In this document: positions 50,203-58,460 of the stretch, piece after piece | How the letters are laid out: each line of letters opens with the position of its first letter | Position numbering within the stretch: position 1 is the stretch's first letter | NCBI GenBank assembly: GCA_040755035.1 | Contig: JBFMBU010000313.1 | Coordinates: forward strand, 1-64,000 | Direction of reading: 5' to 3' | DNA length: 64,000 bases | Source: RBG-13-43-22 sp040755035 | GTDB taxonomy: Bacteria > Desulfobacterota > RBG-13-43-22 | Made by a program: the position numbers and the translations under genes | The notes under the pieces: model-generated | The model's database searches: none | The model's input: only the letters and a program-made list of their open reading frames with translations | Told to the model about the DNA's origin: nothing

Positions 50203-51278
50203 TGCCGGATATTCAGGAATAAATAACCGCCGACCAAAAGAAAAAGCAGGTTGGAAGCCCAGGCGGCCCAGAGGGGGGGAAAGGTCCCGGAAAGACCCAG
50301 GGAACGGGAAAAGCCGAAAAAGATCCAATAGAGAAAGGCCAGGAACAAACTGCCGACGATCCCTTGGGCGACCCCGATGCCTTTTTCCTTACGCAAGGCC
50401 AGGGCGATACCGAAGAGGGCCATGATTATGCAGACAAAAGGAAAAGACAAACGGATATGTTTTTCCACAATATAAGGGGTGGCGTCATATCCCTCCCCTT
50501 GAACCTTGCGGATGGTTTTCCGCAGTTCCTGGTAGGTCATTTCCGCCCCGGTTTTTTCCTGATAGCGAAAATCCTCAGGCGTTTCAGAAAGGAAAAGGAC
50601 TTTTTCAAGAAACGGTTCGCTGCCGGAGGTGCCGTCAGGCGAGAAGGTCTGATACAGTCCATTTTTAAAGGTCCAACCGCCGTTTTTCCAGACCACGGAT
50701 GCCGCATCCAGTCGAGATTGTAATTTAAATCCATGGTCGAAAAAATGGAGGGAAACCCCCTCAGCGGTTTGATCTTTAAAATTAAAACGGCTGAAAGAAT
50801 AAATAGCCTGATGTCCTTTATACCAGATCTTTTCTTGAAGCAGCACGGCCCGGGGTTCGATTTTTTTAACCCGGACGTTCCAGATTTCCTGGGCCCGGCC
50901 TTGAGCAAAAGGGACCATCACCTCCCCCAGGATCAGGAGAGAGATGGTTGAGGCCATGGCCAGAAGTAGGATGGGAAAGGAGAGGCGGCCCATATTGATC
51001 CCGCTGGATTTGAAGGCGATAAGCTGGTTGTTCTTGGAAAAAAACCCAAACGTGAGCTGGGTGCCCATTACTATGGCCACCGGGATCAGTTGTTTGATGA
51101 TAAAGGGTAGGGTATAGGCAAAGTATTGCATCATGACCCTTGTGGACACACCGGCTTCGCTGAAGTCCTTGAGTTTTCCCATGACATCCAGCAGGAGGAA
51201 GAGGAAGATAAATATACCCAGGCAGAGGAGGGTCATTTTCAGGAATTCCCGGGATATATAATGACTGATAATTCGCAT
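50199..51278 (-). CDS. lptG: LPS export ABC transporter permease LptG
   Basis: This 359-residue LptF/LptG-family permease extracts lipopolysaccharide from the inner membrane with LptB. Features are SREFLKMTLLCLGIFIFLFLLLDVMGKLKDFSEAGVST, the SSGI coupling helix region (IAFKSSGINMGRLSFPI), a periplasmic jellyroll, and C-terminal membrane helices. The LptG rather than LptF assignment rests on the N-terminal ...DFSEAG pattern. lptF, usually adjacent, is not here; the upstream neighbour is divergent dgt. Confidence 0.85.
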   Translation of the reverse strand: MRIISHYISREFLKMTLLCLGIFIFLFLLLDVMGKLKDFSEAGVSTRVMMQYFAYTLPFIIKQLIPVAIVMGTQLTFGFFSKNNQLIAFKSSGINMGRLSFPILLLAMASTISLLILGEVMVPFAQGRAQEIWNVRVKKIEPRAVLLQEKIWYKGHQAIYSFSRFNFKDQTAEGVSLHFFDHGFKLQSRLDAASVVWKNGGWTFKNGLYQTFSPDGTSGSEPFLEKVLFLSETPEDFRYQEKTGAEMTYQELRKTIRKVQGEGYDATPYIVEKHIRLSFPFVCIIMALFGIALALRKEKGIGVAQGIVGSLFLAFLYWIFFGFSRSLGLSGTFPPLWAAWASNLLFLLVGGYLFLNIRQ

Positions 51279-51397
51279 GATTAAATACTAACCAAGGACA
51301 CCCTTTTTGTAAATAGAAAATACAGATCAAGAAAGGTGTTTGATTTTTTTTCCAACAGTTGATACCTTAGGAACAGTAATTTCAGGTAGAGACCCTT

Positions 51398-52441
51398 ATG
51401 AACATCAGAGTGCAGATCGAAACCAGAGAAGAGCAGGTCTTATCCCCTCTGGCAGCCTTCAGTTCCAGAAGCCGCGGCCGGGATATCCCTGAGGAAGAAT
51501 GTGCCATTCGAACGGCTTTCCAGAGGGATCGGGACCGTATTATCCACTCCAAGGCCTTTCGCCGTTTGAAACATAAAACCCAGGTATTTCTGGCCCCTAC
51601 CGGGGATCATTACCGCACCCGTCTGACCCATACCCTGGAGGTTTCTCAAATCGCCCGAACCATTTCCCGGGCCCTTGGGTTGAATGAGGATTTGGCTGAA
51701 GCCGTGGCCCTGGGACATGATCTGGGACATACCCCGTTCGGACACGCGGGGGAAGAGGTCCTTAATGATATCGTCCCCGGGGGTTTTAATCATACCCAAC
51801 AGAGTCTTCGGGTGGTGGAGGTCCTGGAAAAAGGGGGGAAAGGGCTGAACCTGACCCTCGAGGTGCGGGACGGAATTATTAAACATTCCAAAGGCAGGGG
51901 AGAAATTCTTCCCCGCGGCTCGGCTGACAAGGCTTTGACCATGGAAGGGCAGGTAGTAAGGGTGGCTGATATCATCGCCTATATCTGCCACGATCTGGAC
52001 GATGCCATTCGCGGGGGGGTCATTTCCGTGGAGGATGTACCTGTTTTTTGCACCCGTATGCTGGGGGACCGGAGTTCTAAAAGGATTGATACCATGGTGC
52101 GAAGCTTAGTCGAATTCAGTCTCAAGGATCCCTCCCAGGGGCTTTCCATGGACGAGGAGGTCCTGGAAGCCATGGTCACTCTGAGGGCTTTTTTATATGA
52201 GCGGGTCTATGATCTGGGTAGGGTCCATGATGATTTTATCAAGGCCCGGAAAGTGATCAGTGAATTGTTTCAGGTTTTAGTTTCCGTCCCGGACCTTATG
52301 GAAACCTATCTGGGACCGAACAGGGATCCGGAGACCTCTGCCGGACAGAGGGCGGCGGATTTCATCGCCGGAATGACCGACCGCTATGCCCTGAATCTTT
52401 ATGAAAGGATTTTTTTACCGAAGCCCTGGGCGGTGTTGTAA
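51398..52441 (+). CDS. dgt: Deoxyguanosinetriphosphate triphosphohydrolase-like protein
   Basis: This 347-residue HD-domain protein cleaves dNTPs to deoxynucleoside and triphosphate. It shows FRRLKHKTQVFLAPTGDHYRTRLTHTLEVSQIAR, then GHDLGHTPFGHAGEEVLN with the metal-binding H...HD...D set. Its size fits the shorter Dgt form. It is monocistronic and divergent from lptG. Confidence 0.9.
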   Translation: MNIRVQIETREEQVLSPLAAFSSRSRGRDIPEEECAIRTAFQRDRDRIIHSKAFRRLKHKTQVFLAPTGDHYRTRLTHTLEVSQIARTISRALGLNEDLAEAVALGHDLGHTPFGHAGEEVLNDIVPGGFNHTQQSLRVVEVLEKGGKGLNLTLEVRDGIIKHSKGRGEILPRGSADKALTMEGQVVRVADIIAYICHDLDDAIRGGVISVEDVPVFCTRMLGDRSSKRIDTMVRSLVEFSLKDPSQGLSMDEEVLEAMVTLRAFLYERVYDLGRVHDDFIKARKVISELFQVLVSVPDLMETYLGPNRDPETSAGQRAADFIAGMTDRYALNLYERIFLPKPWAVL

Positions 52442-52811
52442 TTTTTGTTGGGGAAAATTGTCATGGGAAAAAGAAGTACTCCCGGCATCCTGTAAAATAG
52501 AGATATATTAAAAGGTTAATCTTGACAAAGCCCTTCCGGGATGATAACCTATAATTATCATTAGGTTTATTTTTCTTGCCCCCTGGCCCTGAGGGGAGGG
52601 AATTTTTTCGTCTGACCTTGTGGGGGAAGGGTCTTTTGAAGAAACGCGCCTGCCTGGGGCAATAGGAACTTAAAAGCAGAATTCTACGCAAATTGGATAG
52701 TATTTATTTAGAAACAAGATCTAAACCCGGACCGCATGAGGTGTTTGCGAACATCCCCCTCCGGTTCCGGCTGGTCCGGGTTGGAAACCCATAAGGTAAA
52801 AAAGGTCAGAG
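52442..52811 (+). promoter_or_regulatory. Non-coding stretch between dgt and gspE with palindrome and hairpin
   Basis: No gene is visible. It holds TTGACA (52522-52527), a perfect inverted repeat ATGATAA-N7-TTATCAT (52541-52561) overlapping TATAAT (52550-52555), and a CCCCT/AGGGG hairpin with TTTTTT at about 52579-52608. Repeat copy D follows (52679-52784). The TTGACA-TATAAT spacing is 22 bp, too long for a strong canonical promoter. Confidence 0.45.
52679..52784 (+). repeat. Dispersed ~105-bp element, copy D
   Basis: It runs from GAATTCTACGCAAATTGG through AACCCGGACC to GGTTCCGGCTGGTCCGGGTT, with the AACCCGGACC/GGTCCGGGTT arms perfectly complementary (10 bp). It ends 27 bp before the gspE start codon, with the GC-rich end nearest the gene. 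This is the best-preserved copy. Confidence 0.8.
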
Positions 52812-54335
52812 ATGATTTCCGAAATACCCGTTTTCAAACCCGAACAACTTCCCAGGATCCCCTTGACCCTGGAAGGAATTTCTTCCCGGTTTATAAGGGA
52901 AAATCTGGTTATCCCCCTTGAATATAAAAATAATATTTTAAAAGTGGCTATGGGCTGCCCGGAAGATCGGGAGACGGTCGATGCCCTGGAAGTAGCCACT
53001 TCGGCTGAAGTCGTGGTTTATGCCGGTGATCCCTCCCTGATTTCCGATTATATCGCCAAATTTTACGGCCAGGAATCGCAGAATATCAACCGGATCATTG
53101 AGGACATCGGCACCGATTCCTTGGAATTCCTGAAGGAAGAGGAAGAGGACATCGGCCATTTAAAAGACCTGGCTTCGGAGGCCCCGATTATCAAGCTGGT
53201 CAATATGGTCATTTCCCGGGCCGTTGAAAACCGGGCCAGTGATATTCACATTGAGCCCTTTGAGGATGAATTGAAGGTGCGCTACCGCATAGACGGCGTG
53301 CTTCACGATATTGAATCCCTGCCCAAGAATCTCCAGGCCGCCATCCTCTCCCGGATTAAAATCATGGCCAAACTCAATATCGCCGAAAAGAGGCTCCCCC
53401 AGGACGGCCGGATCAAATTGAAGGTCATGGAAAAGGAAATCGATCTCAGGGTATCCACCATACCCGTTCTATACGGTGAGGGGGTGGTGATGAGGATCCT
53501 GCAGAAGGAAGGGATCACCATCGACCTCAACCTCCTGGGGTTTGCGCCCCGAACCCTATCCCTTTTTGATCAGCTTATAACAAAATCCAACGGAATTATC
53601 CTGGTCACCGGGCCCACCGGCAGCGGGAAGACCACCACCCTTTATGGGGCACTGGACAAAATCAATTCGCCGGACAAAAAGATCATTACCGTTGAGGACC
53701 CCATAGAATATCAATTGAAAGGGATCAACCAAATCCAGGTTAAACCACAAATCGGCTTGAATTTTGCCGGCACCCTTCGTCATATTGTCCGACATGATCC
53801 GGATATTATCATGATCGGCGAAATCCGCGATTTGGAAACGGCCGAGATCGCTATCCAGTCGGCCTTGACCGGACATCTGGTTTTTTCTACCTTACATACC
53901 AATGATGCTCCCAGCGCCATCACCCGTTTGCTGGATATGGGGGTAGAAAGTTTTCTCCTTTCTTCCACCATTCGAGGCGTTCTGGCCCAGCGTTTGGTGC
54001 GGCTCATCTGTCCGGTTTGTAAAACGGTCGACCCCGCCCCGGCGGTGCCGGAGGAGTGGGTTCATCTGCAAGTGGGGGATATGGGGACTTTATATCGAGG
54101 GGCCGGCTGCGAAAGATGTGCCGGAACCGGGTATTGGGGGCGAATCGGTATCTTTGAACTGTTTCTGATCGACGATCTCATACGACGAATGATCCTGCAG
54201 GGTGCCGATGTGATTCAAATCCGGGAGGCGGCCAGAAAAAACGGGATGAAAACTTTGCTGGAAGACGGCCTGGAAAAGGTGAAGGCCTCCCTGACCACGC
54301 TGCCTGAAGTCTTAAGGGTCACACAAGAGGTCTAA
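52812..54335 (+). CDS. gspE: Type II secretion ATPase GspE
   Basis: This 507-residue ATPase drives pseudopilus assembly. The N-terminal domain (to about 130) binds GspL, then come ASDIHIEPFEDELKVRYRIDGVL, Walker A TGPTGSGKTT, PDIIMIGEIRDLETAEIAIQ and TGHLVFSTLHTNDA. The zinc-binding cysteines are CPVC and CERC. It starts an operon running to gspC; gspF begins on the last base of its stop codon. Confidence 0.93.
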   Translation: MISEIPVFKPEQLPRIPLTLEGISSRFIRENLVIPLEYKNNILKVAMGCPEDRETVDALEVATSAEVVVYAGDPSLISDYIAKFYGQESQNINRIIEDIGTDSLEFLKEEEEDIGHLKDLASEAPIIKLVNMVISRAVENRASDIHIEPFEDELKVRYRIDGVLHDIESLPKNLQAAILSRIKIMAKLNIAEKRLPQDGRIKLKVMEKEIDLRVSTIPVLYGEGVVMRILQKEGITIDLNLLGFAPRTLSLFDQLITKSNGIILVTGPTGSGKTTTLYGALDKINSPDKKIITVEDPIEYQLKGINQIQVKPQIGLNFAGTLRHIVRHDPDIIMIGEIRDLETAEIAIQSALTGHLVFSTLHTNDAPSAITRLLDMGVESFLLSSTIRGVLAQRLVRLICPVCKTVDPAPAVPEEWVHLQVGDMGTLYRGAGCERCAGTGYWGRIGIFELFLIDDLIRRMILQGADVIQIREAARKNGMKTLLEDGLEKVKASLTTLPEVLRVTQEV

Positions 54336-55528
54336 TGGCCGTATTTTCTTACCGGGGTACCAATGGGGAGGGTGCAGTCCTGGAAGGGGCCATTGAAGCC
54401 CCTGATGAACAGGCAGCCGCCGAACAACTGAAAAATGCCCATATCATCCCCATTGCCATCGCTCTTCCGGGAAAAAGTCTTAAGACCCGCCTGGGGCGAC
54501 GTACCACGGCCGGGGACCTCCTCAACTTTACTACCGAATTATCGGCCCTGCTTGAGGCCGGATTACCCATAGACCGGAGCCTCAACATCCTTTCCGGTCT
54601 GGCGGAAAAAAAAGAAAAACAAATCCTCCTTCAGACCATTCTGCGTTCCATTCGTGAGGGGAGTTCTTTTTCTGATGCCCTGCAGAAACACCCCCGGGTA
54701 TTCTCCCGCTTATATATTAATATGGTCAGGGCCGGTGAAGCCGGGGGTGTCCTGCCCACGGTGCTGGAAAAATTAACCGAATTTCTGGAAACGACCCAGG
54801 AACTTAAAGAGCAGGTTTTATCCTCAATGATTTACCCGATTATACTGCTTTCCACCGGCGGGATCTCCATTCTCATATTATTAACCTACGTTTTGCCGAA
54901 ATTTTCCACTATCTTCGCCGAATTGGGTGGGGCCATGCCCCTTTCCACTCAGTTGCTGCTCTCCTTCAGCCGTGGTCTACAATCCTATTGGTGGGTCGTT
55001 TTGCCGGTGTTTTTTGCCTCCTGGATCTTATTCAGGACCTATATAAAATCCGATACCGGCCGCTACCGCTGGGACGGATTGAAATTAAAATTGATGAAAG
55101 AGATCCTCCAGAAGCTGGAAACCGCTCGGTTTTGCCGGACCCTGGGGACCCTGCTACGAAGCGGGGTTCCCTTATTGCAGGCCTTGAAAAATTCGCGAGA
55201 CGTGATCGGCAATCAGGTCATCGCCCTGGCTCTGGAAGAGGTTTCCAAAGGGGTAAAAGAAGGGAAAGGCATGGCCCTGCCTCTGTCAGGGACGGGGGTC
55301 TTTCCGCCTCTGGCCTTATCCATGATCAAGGTCGGGGAAGAGACCGGGCAGTTGGATGTCATGTTATTGAAAGTGGCCGCAGCTTACGAGAAGAGCCTTC
55401 GGGTTTCGATCAAGCGTTTTATCAGTTTTCTGGAGCCGGCGCTGATCCTGGGTATGGGATTGATTATCGGGTTTATTGTCATGTCTATGCTGCTGGCTGT
55501 TTTCAGTATTACCGATCTGCCTTTTTAG
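54335..55528 (+). CDS. gspF: Type II secretion platform protein GspF
   Basis: This 397-residue inner-membrane platform has two GspF domains (FTTELSALLEAGLPIDRSLNIL and FCRTLGTLLRSGVPLLQALKNS), each followed by the AGEAGG/GEETGQ turn, and three membrane segments including the C-terminal GMGLIIGFIVMSMLLAVF. It transmits GspE motion to pseudopilins. Confidence 0.93.
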   Translation: MAVFSYRGTNGEGAVLEGAIEAPDEQAAAEQLKNAHIIPIAIALPGKSLKTRLGRRTTAGDLLNFTTELSALLEAGLPIDRSLNILSGLAEKKEKQILLQTILRSIREGSSFSDALQKHPRVFSRLYINMVRAGEAGGVLPTVLEKLTEFLETTQELKEQVLSSMIYPIILLSTGGISILILLTYVLPKFSTIFAELGGAMPLSTQLLLSFSRGLQSYWWVVLPVFFASWILFRTYIKSDTGRYRWDGLKLKLMKEILQKLETARFCRTLGTLLRSGVPLLQALKNSRDVIGNQVIALALEEVSKGVKEGKGMALPLSGTGVFPPLALSMIKVGEETGQLDVMLLKVAAAYEKSLRVSIKRFISFLEPALILGMGLIIGFIVMSMLLAVFSITDLPF

Positions 55529-55546
55529 ATCGGAGGCGGGTGAAAA

Positions 55547-56065
55547 GTGCGACGGATCATTAACGGTTATCGGGAAATGCCGTTACTCAAAGCCGAGCGA
55601 TTGGCGAGGAACGGTTATAGTAACAACCCGTCGGGTTTCACGCTCTTGGAAATGATTATTGTTTTATTGTTGAGCCTGTTGATCCTGGGGGTGGTTTCGG
55701 TTTCTCTGGCCGGATTAATTTCTTCAACCAGACTCCTTGGCGCGGCCAGGGAATTTCAGGCTTCTTTAAGACAGGCCCGTGATTTGGCCGCCATTCACGG
55801 GGAAGAGCAGGAGTGGCGGGTCGATTTGGAATCCGGGGTCTATGGAATCGAAGGCCGAAGTCAGCGAAAAATTCCTCCGCGAGTGGGATTGATCATTGTC
55901 GTTTCCACAGGTGAAGAGATCCGCAGCGGGAAATATCTCCTGCGTTTCCAACCCAATCGGGGATCGTCCGGCGAGCTTTTCCGATTGACCGACAAAAATA
56001 GGATGGTCACTATCGCCCTGGATCCGGTGATAGGGGCTGTGATCTACCGGGAGGTACATTCTTAA
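55547..56065 (+). CDS. gspH: Type II secretion pseudopilin, GspH-like
   Basis: This 172-residue protein has the prepilin motif PSGFTLLEMIIVLLLSLLILGVV with cleavage after Gly, then a C-terminal beta region with ARQARDLAAIHGEEQEWRV-like sequence (FQASLRQARDLAAIHG is typical of GspH/FimT). The leader is about 28 residues from the GTG start; the ATG at 55577 gives a shorter one. It occupies the place where gspG normally follows gspF, but it is GspH-like, not GspG. Confidence 0.75.
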   Translation: MRRIINGYREMPLLKAERLARNGYSNNPSGFTLLEMIIVLLLSLLILGVVSVSLAGLISSTRLLGAAREFQASLRQARDLAAIHGEEQEWRVDLESGVYGIEGRSQRKIPPRVGLIIVVSTGEEIRSGKYLLRFQPNRGSSGELFRLTDKNRMVTIALDPVIGAVIYREVHS

Positions 56066-56197
56066 GCGGATGGAATCCCGCGAGCGATGGGATTAATGTG
56101 GGAGGTTATATTGAAGCACAAGAAATCTCCCTGAATTGACTTGACCCTTTTTTATAAAACCTTGACCGCAGCACAAATTAAAAAAAGGTCCACGAAC

Positions 56198-56614
56198 ATG
56201 GCGGCAAACCTAAAGGATGCACAGAGCCTTTTTAAAAAAAAATCCGGGTTTACCCTGCTGGAGGTGCTGGTGGCTTTGGTTCTCTTGGGGATGGCCGTTA
56301 CGGCGATGTTACAGCTTTTTTCGGCCAACCTGAACGCCATATCCAAATCAGAGGGTTATGTGGCCTGTTCCCTGGAGGCGCAATCCAAAATGCGGGAGGT
56401 CCTCGAGGAAAAAGAACTTTCCGAGAGTTCCTGGAGCGGCATTACGGCCAACGGCTATCGCTATCAGGTTACCGTTGCTGAACTCTTAAAAGAAAGGACG
56501 GACAGCCTTCCGCTGAAACTGTTGGAGGTGGAAGTCAGGCTCTATTGGAACCTGGGGGTCCGGGAAAAGACCTTATCTCTGAACACCATGAAAATGGTGG
56601 AAAAAAAGATATGA
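56198..56614 (+). CDS. gspI: Type II secretion minor pseudopilin GspI
   Basis: This 138-residue protein has the prepilin motif KKSGFTLLEVLVALVLLGMAVTAMLQLFSANL, followed by a short globular domain (SLEAQSKMREVLEEKELSE, LPLKLLEVEVRLYW). GspI forms the pseudopilus tip with J, K and H. The ATG at 56198 gives a normal leader; a TTG at 56141 is possible. It overlaps gspJ by 4 bp. Confidence 0.82.
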   Translation: MAANLKDAQSLFKKKSGFTLLEVLVALVLLGMAVTAMLQLFSANLNAISKSEGYVACSLEAQSKMREVLEEKELSESSWSGITANGYRYQVTVAELLKERTDSLPLKLLEVEVRLYWNLGVREKTLSLNTMKMVEKKI

Positions 56615-57360
56615 AAAACCAGATGATAGGCATAGCTTTTATAGGCGATGCCTGTAAAACCCCTCTAAAAATAGAAGAGGGTTATCTCTTATCGCCGAAC
56701 GCCGAACGCCGAAGGCCGAACGTTTTTTTAGGGAAGGCCCCCGGTTTCACCCTGCTGGAATTGCTGATTTCCATAACCATTGTCGGGGTGCTGCTGTTTA
56801 TCCTCATGTCTGTTTTGCGGCTGGGTTATCGGTCGGTGGAGGCCGGAGAAAAAAAGATTGAATCCCTGGAACGCTTCCGGGCCTCTTTTAACCTGATTGA
56901 GGCCCAGATCCAGTCCGAGATCCCCTTGTCCTTTTTGGAAAACGGAGAGAGAAAATACTATTTTAAAGGGCAATCCGGGTTACTGGAGTTTTCTACCAAC
57001 CATTCCCTTTGGGAAGGGGAGAGCGGTTTTGTGCTGGTCTCCTACCGGGTGGAGGAGGAGGGGCAGGGGAAATGGTCCTTGTGGGCCGCGGAAGGCAAAA
57101 TAGGGCAATCACCCTTGAGGGAGGTAAAGCTTCTGGGGGCTTTTGACAAGATCTCCTTTTCCTATTTCTATCAGGACCCGACCGAAGAAAGCGGGCAATG
57201 GCTGGAGGAATGGACGGAGACGGCTTTTCGGCCGAAAAAGATCAAACTGGATTTGGTTGTTGACGGTAAAGAGCTCTCCATCCTATCGCCCTTAAAAAGC
57301 CAGGGGGGCCTGACCGGACTCCAGACCAGGCCGATTTCCAGAAGCTCAAGCGGGGGATGA
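56611..57360 (+). CDS. gspJ: Type II secretion minor pseudopilin GspJ with long leader
   Basis: This 249-residue protein has the prepilin cleavage site APGFTLLELLISITIVGVLLFILMSVLRLGYRSVEAGEKK, then a globular domain with FNLIEAQIQSEIPLSFLENG. The leader before the cleavage Gly is about 45 residues, far longer than usual, and its second half (SPNAERRRPN) is encoded by short repeats GCCGAACGCCGAAGGCCG around 56692-56720. No nearer start codon exists in frame. It overlaps gspI and gspK (ATGA). Confidence 0.8.
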   Translation: MKNQMIGIAFIGDACKTPLKIEEGYLLSPNAERRRPNVFLGKAPGFTLLELLISITIVGVLLFILMSVLRLGYRSVEAGEKKIESLERFRASFNLIEAQIQSEIPLSFLENGERKYYFKGQSGLLEFSTNHSLWEGESGFVLVSYRVEEEGQGKWSLWAAEGKIGQSPLREVKLLGAFDKISFSYFYQDPTEESGQWLEEWTETAFRPKKIKLDLVVDGKELSILSPLKSQGGLTGLQTRPISRSSSGG

Positions 57361-58460
57361 TGAACGACCTTGACTTAGAATCTCTTGTCGGGAAAAGGCC
57401 TTCTCCGGAAGGGAGAGACCTTTTTCAACGACCGACGTCCTCCCGGGGATCGGCCCCGGGATATTTCTTCAGGGGGAGAAAAATCGGGCAGGAGGGGATC
57501 GCCCTATTGACCGTGGTCTGGGTCTTAATGGTTTTGATGGTCATTGTTTTTTCCTTTTCGTTCATGGCCAGGACCGAAACCCTTTCTTCCCTGGCCTTTA
57601 AGGAAGGGATGGAAAAACGGTTTCTGGCGGAGGCCGGCGTGGAACGAGGGATCATGGAGCTGTTTTTCCGAAAAACCAACCTCAATGCGTCGTTGCCAGA
57701 AGACCTGGCCGTCTGGAAAATTGACGGCCGCCCCTATGAGGGAAGGGTGGGGGAAGGGAATTACCGGGTCAGAATTTTTGACGAATCGGGAAAACTGGAT
57801 TTAAATACAGCACCGGAGCGGTTGTTGCGCGCCCTGATCCGATCCCTTGTTTCGCAAGAAACAGAGGCGGATTCGATTATGGATTCTATTCAGGACTGGC
57901 GGGACGGTGATGATTTACATCGACTGCTCGGTGCCGAATCCGACTATTATCAGTCCCTGCCTCAACCGTATAAGGCCAAAAACGCTGACTTCGAGACCCT
58001 GGAGGAACTGTCGTTGGTCAAAGGCGTGACCAAGGAACTCCTTTATGGAGAAAATAACCGCAAAGGACTGATGGATTATTTGACGGTCCAGGGAAGGACC
58101 AACCGGATCAATGTCAACGCCGCTCCCCGGGAGGTCCTGCTGATCATTCCGGGAATGACGGCGGCAATGGTCGAAGAAATCCTGGCCTTCCGGGAAAAAC
58201 AAGAGATTAAAAATTTACAAGAGATCGGCGGTTCTGTGGTCGGCAGTCAGTCTCTGATCCAGCCCTATGTCACCACCGCACAAGGAACGGCCTTTGCCAT
58301 AGAGTCCTTGGGTTTCAAAGAAAAGGCCCGGTCCGGATACGCGGTCAAAGCCGTCGTTTCCCTGACCGCAAACAACCAGTATAACACCCTTTATTTTAAG
58401 ACAGCGGTTACAATCAGAGAAAATGGAAGCACCCGGGAACAATCAACCAACGGAAGTTAA
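57357..58460 (+). CDS. gspK: Type II secretion minor pseudopilin GspK
   Basis: This 367-residue protein is the largest pseudopilin, initiating the tip complex. The hydrophobic helix is IGQEGIALLTVVWVLMVLMVIVFSFSFMARTETL, followed by GKLDLNTAPERLLRALI, IQDWRDGDDLHRLLGAES and INVNAAPREVLLIIPGMTA, the GspK helix-hairpin-helix pattern. The leader is long (about 45 residues). It overlaps gspL by 38 bp. Confidence 0.88.
   Translation: MMNDLDLESLVGKRPSPEGRDLFQRPTSSRGSAPGYFFRGRKIGQEGIALLTVVWVLMVLMVIVFSFSFMARTETLSSLAFKEGMEKRFLAEAGVERGIMELFFRKTNLNASLPEDLAVWKIDGRPYEGRVGEGNYRVRIFDESGKLDLNTAPERLLRALIRSLVSQETEADSIMDSIQDWRDGDDLHRLLGAESDYYQSLPQPYKAKNADFETLEELSLVKGVTKELLYGENNRKGLMDYLTVQGRTNRINVNAAPREVLLIIPGMTAAMVEEILAFREKQEIKNLQEIGGSVVGSQSLIQPYVTTAQGTAFAIESLGFKEKARSGYAVKAVVSLTANNQYNTLYFKTAVTIRENGSTREQSTNGS

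Noticed and set aside
52541..52561. Fur box
   Set aside because: Half sites resemble TGATAA/TTATCA, but the 7-bp centre does not give the 7-1-7 Fur spacing.
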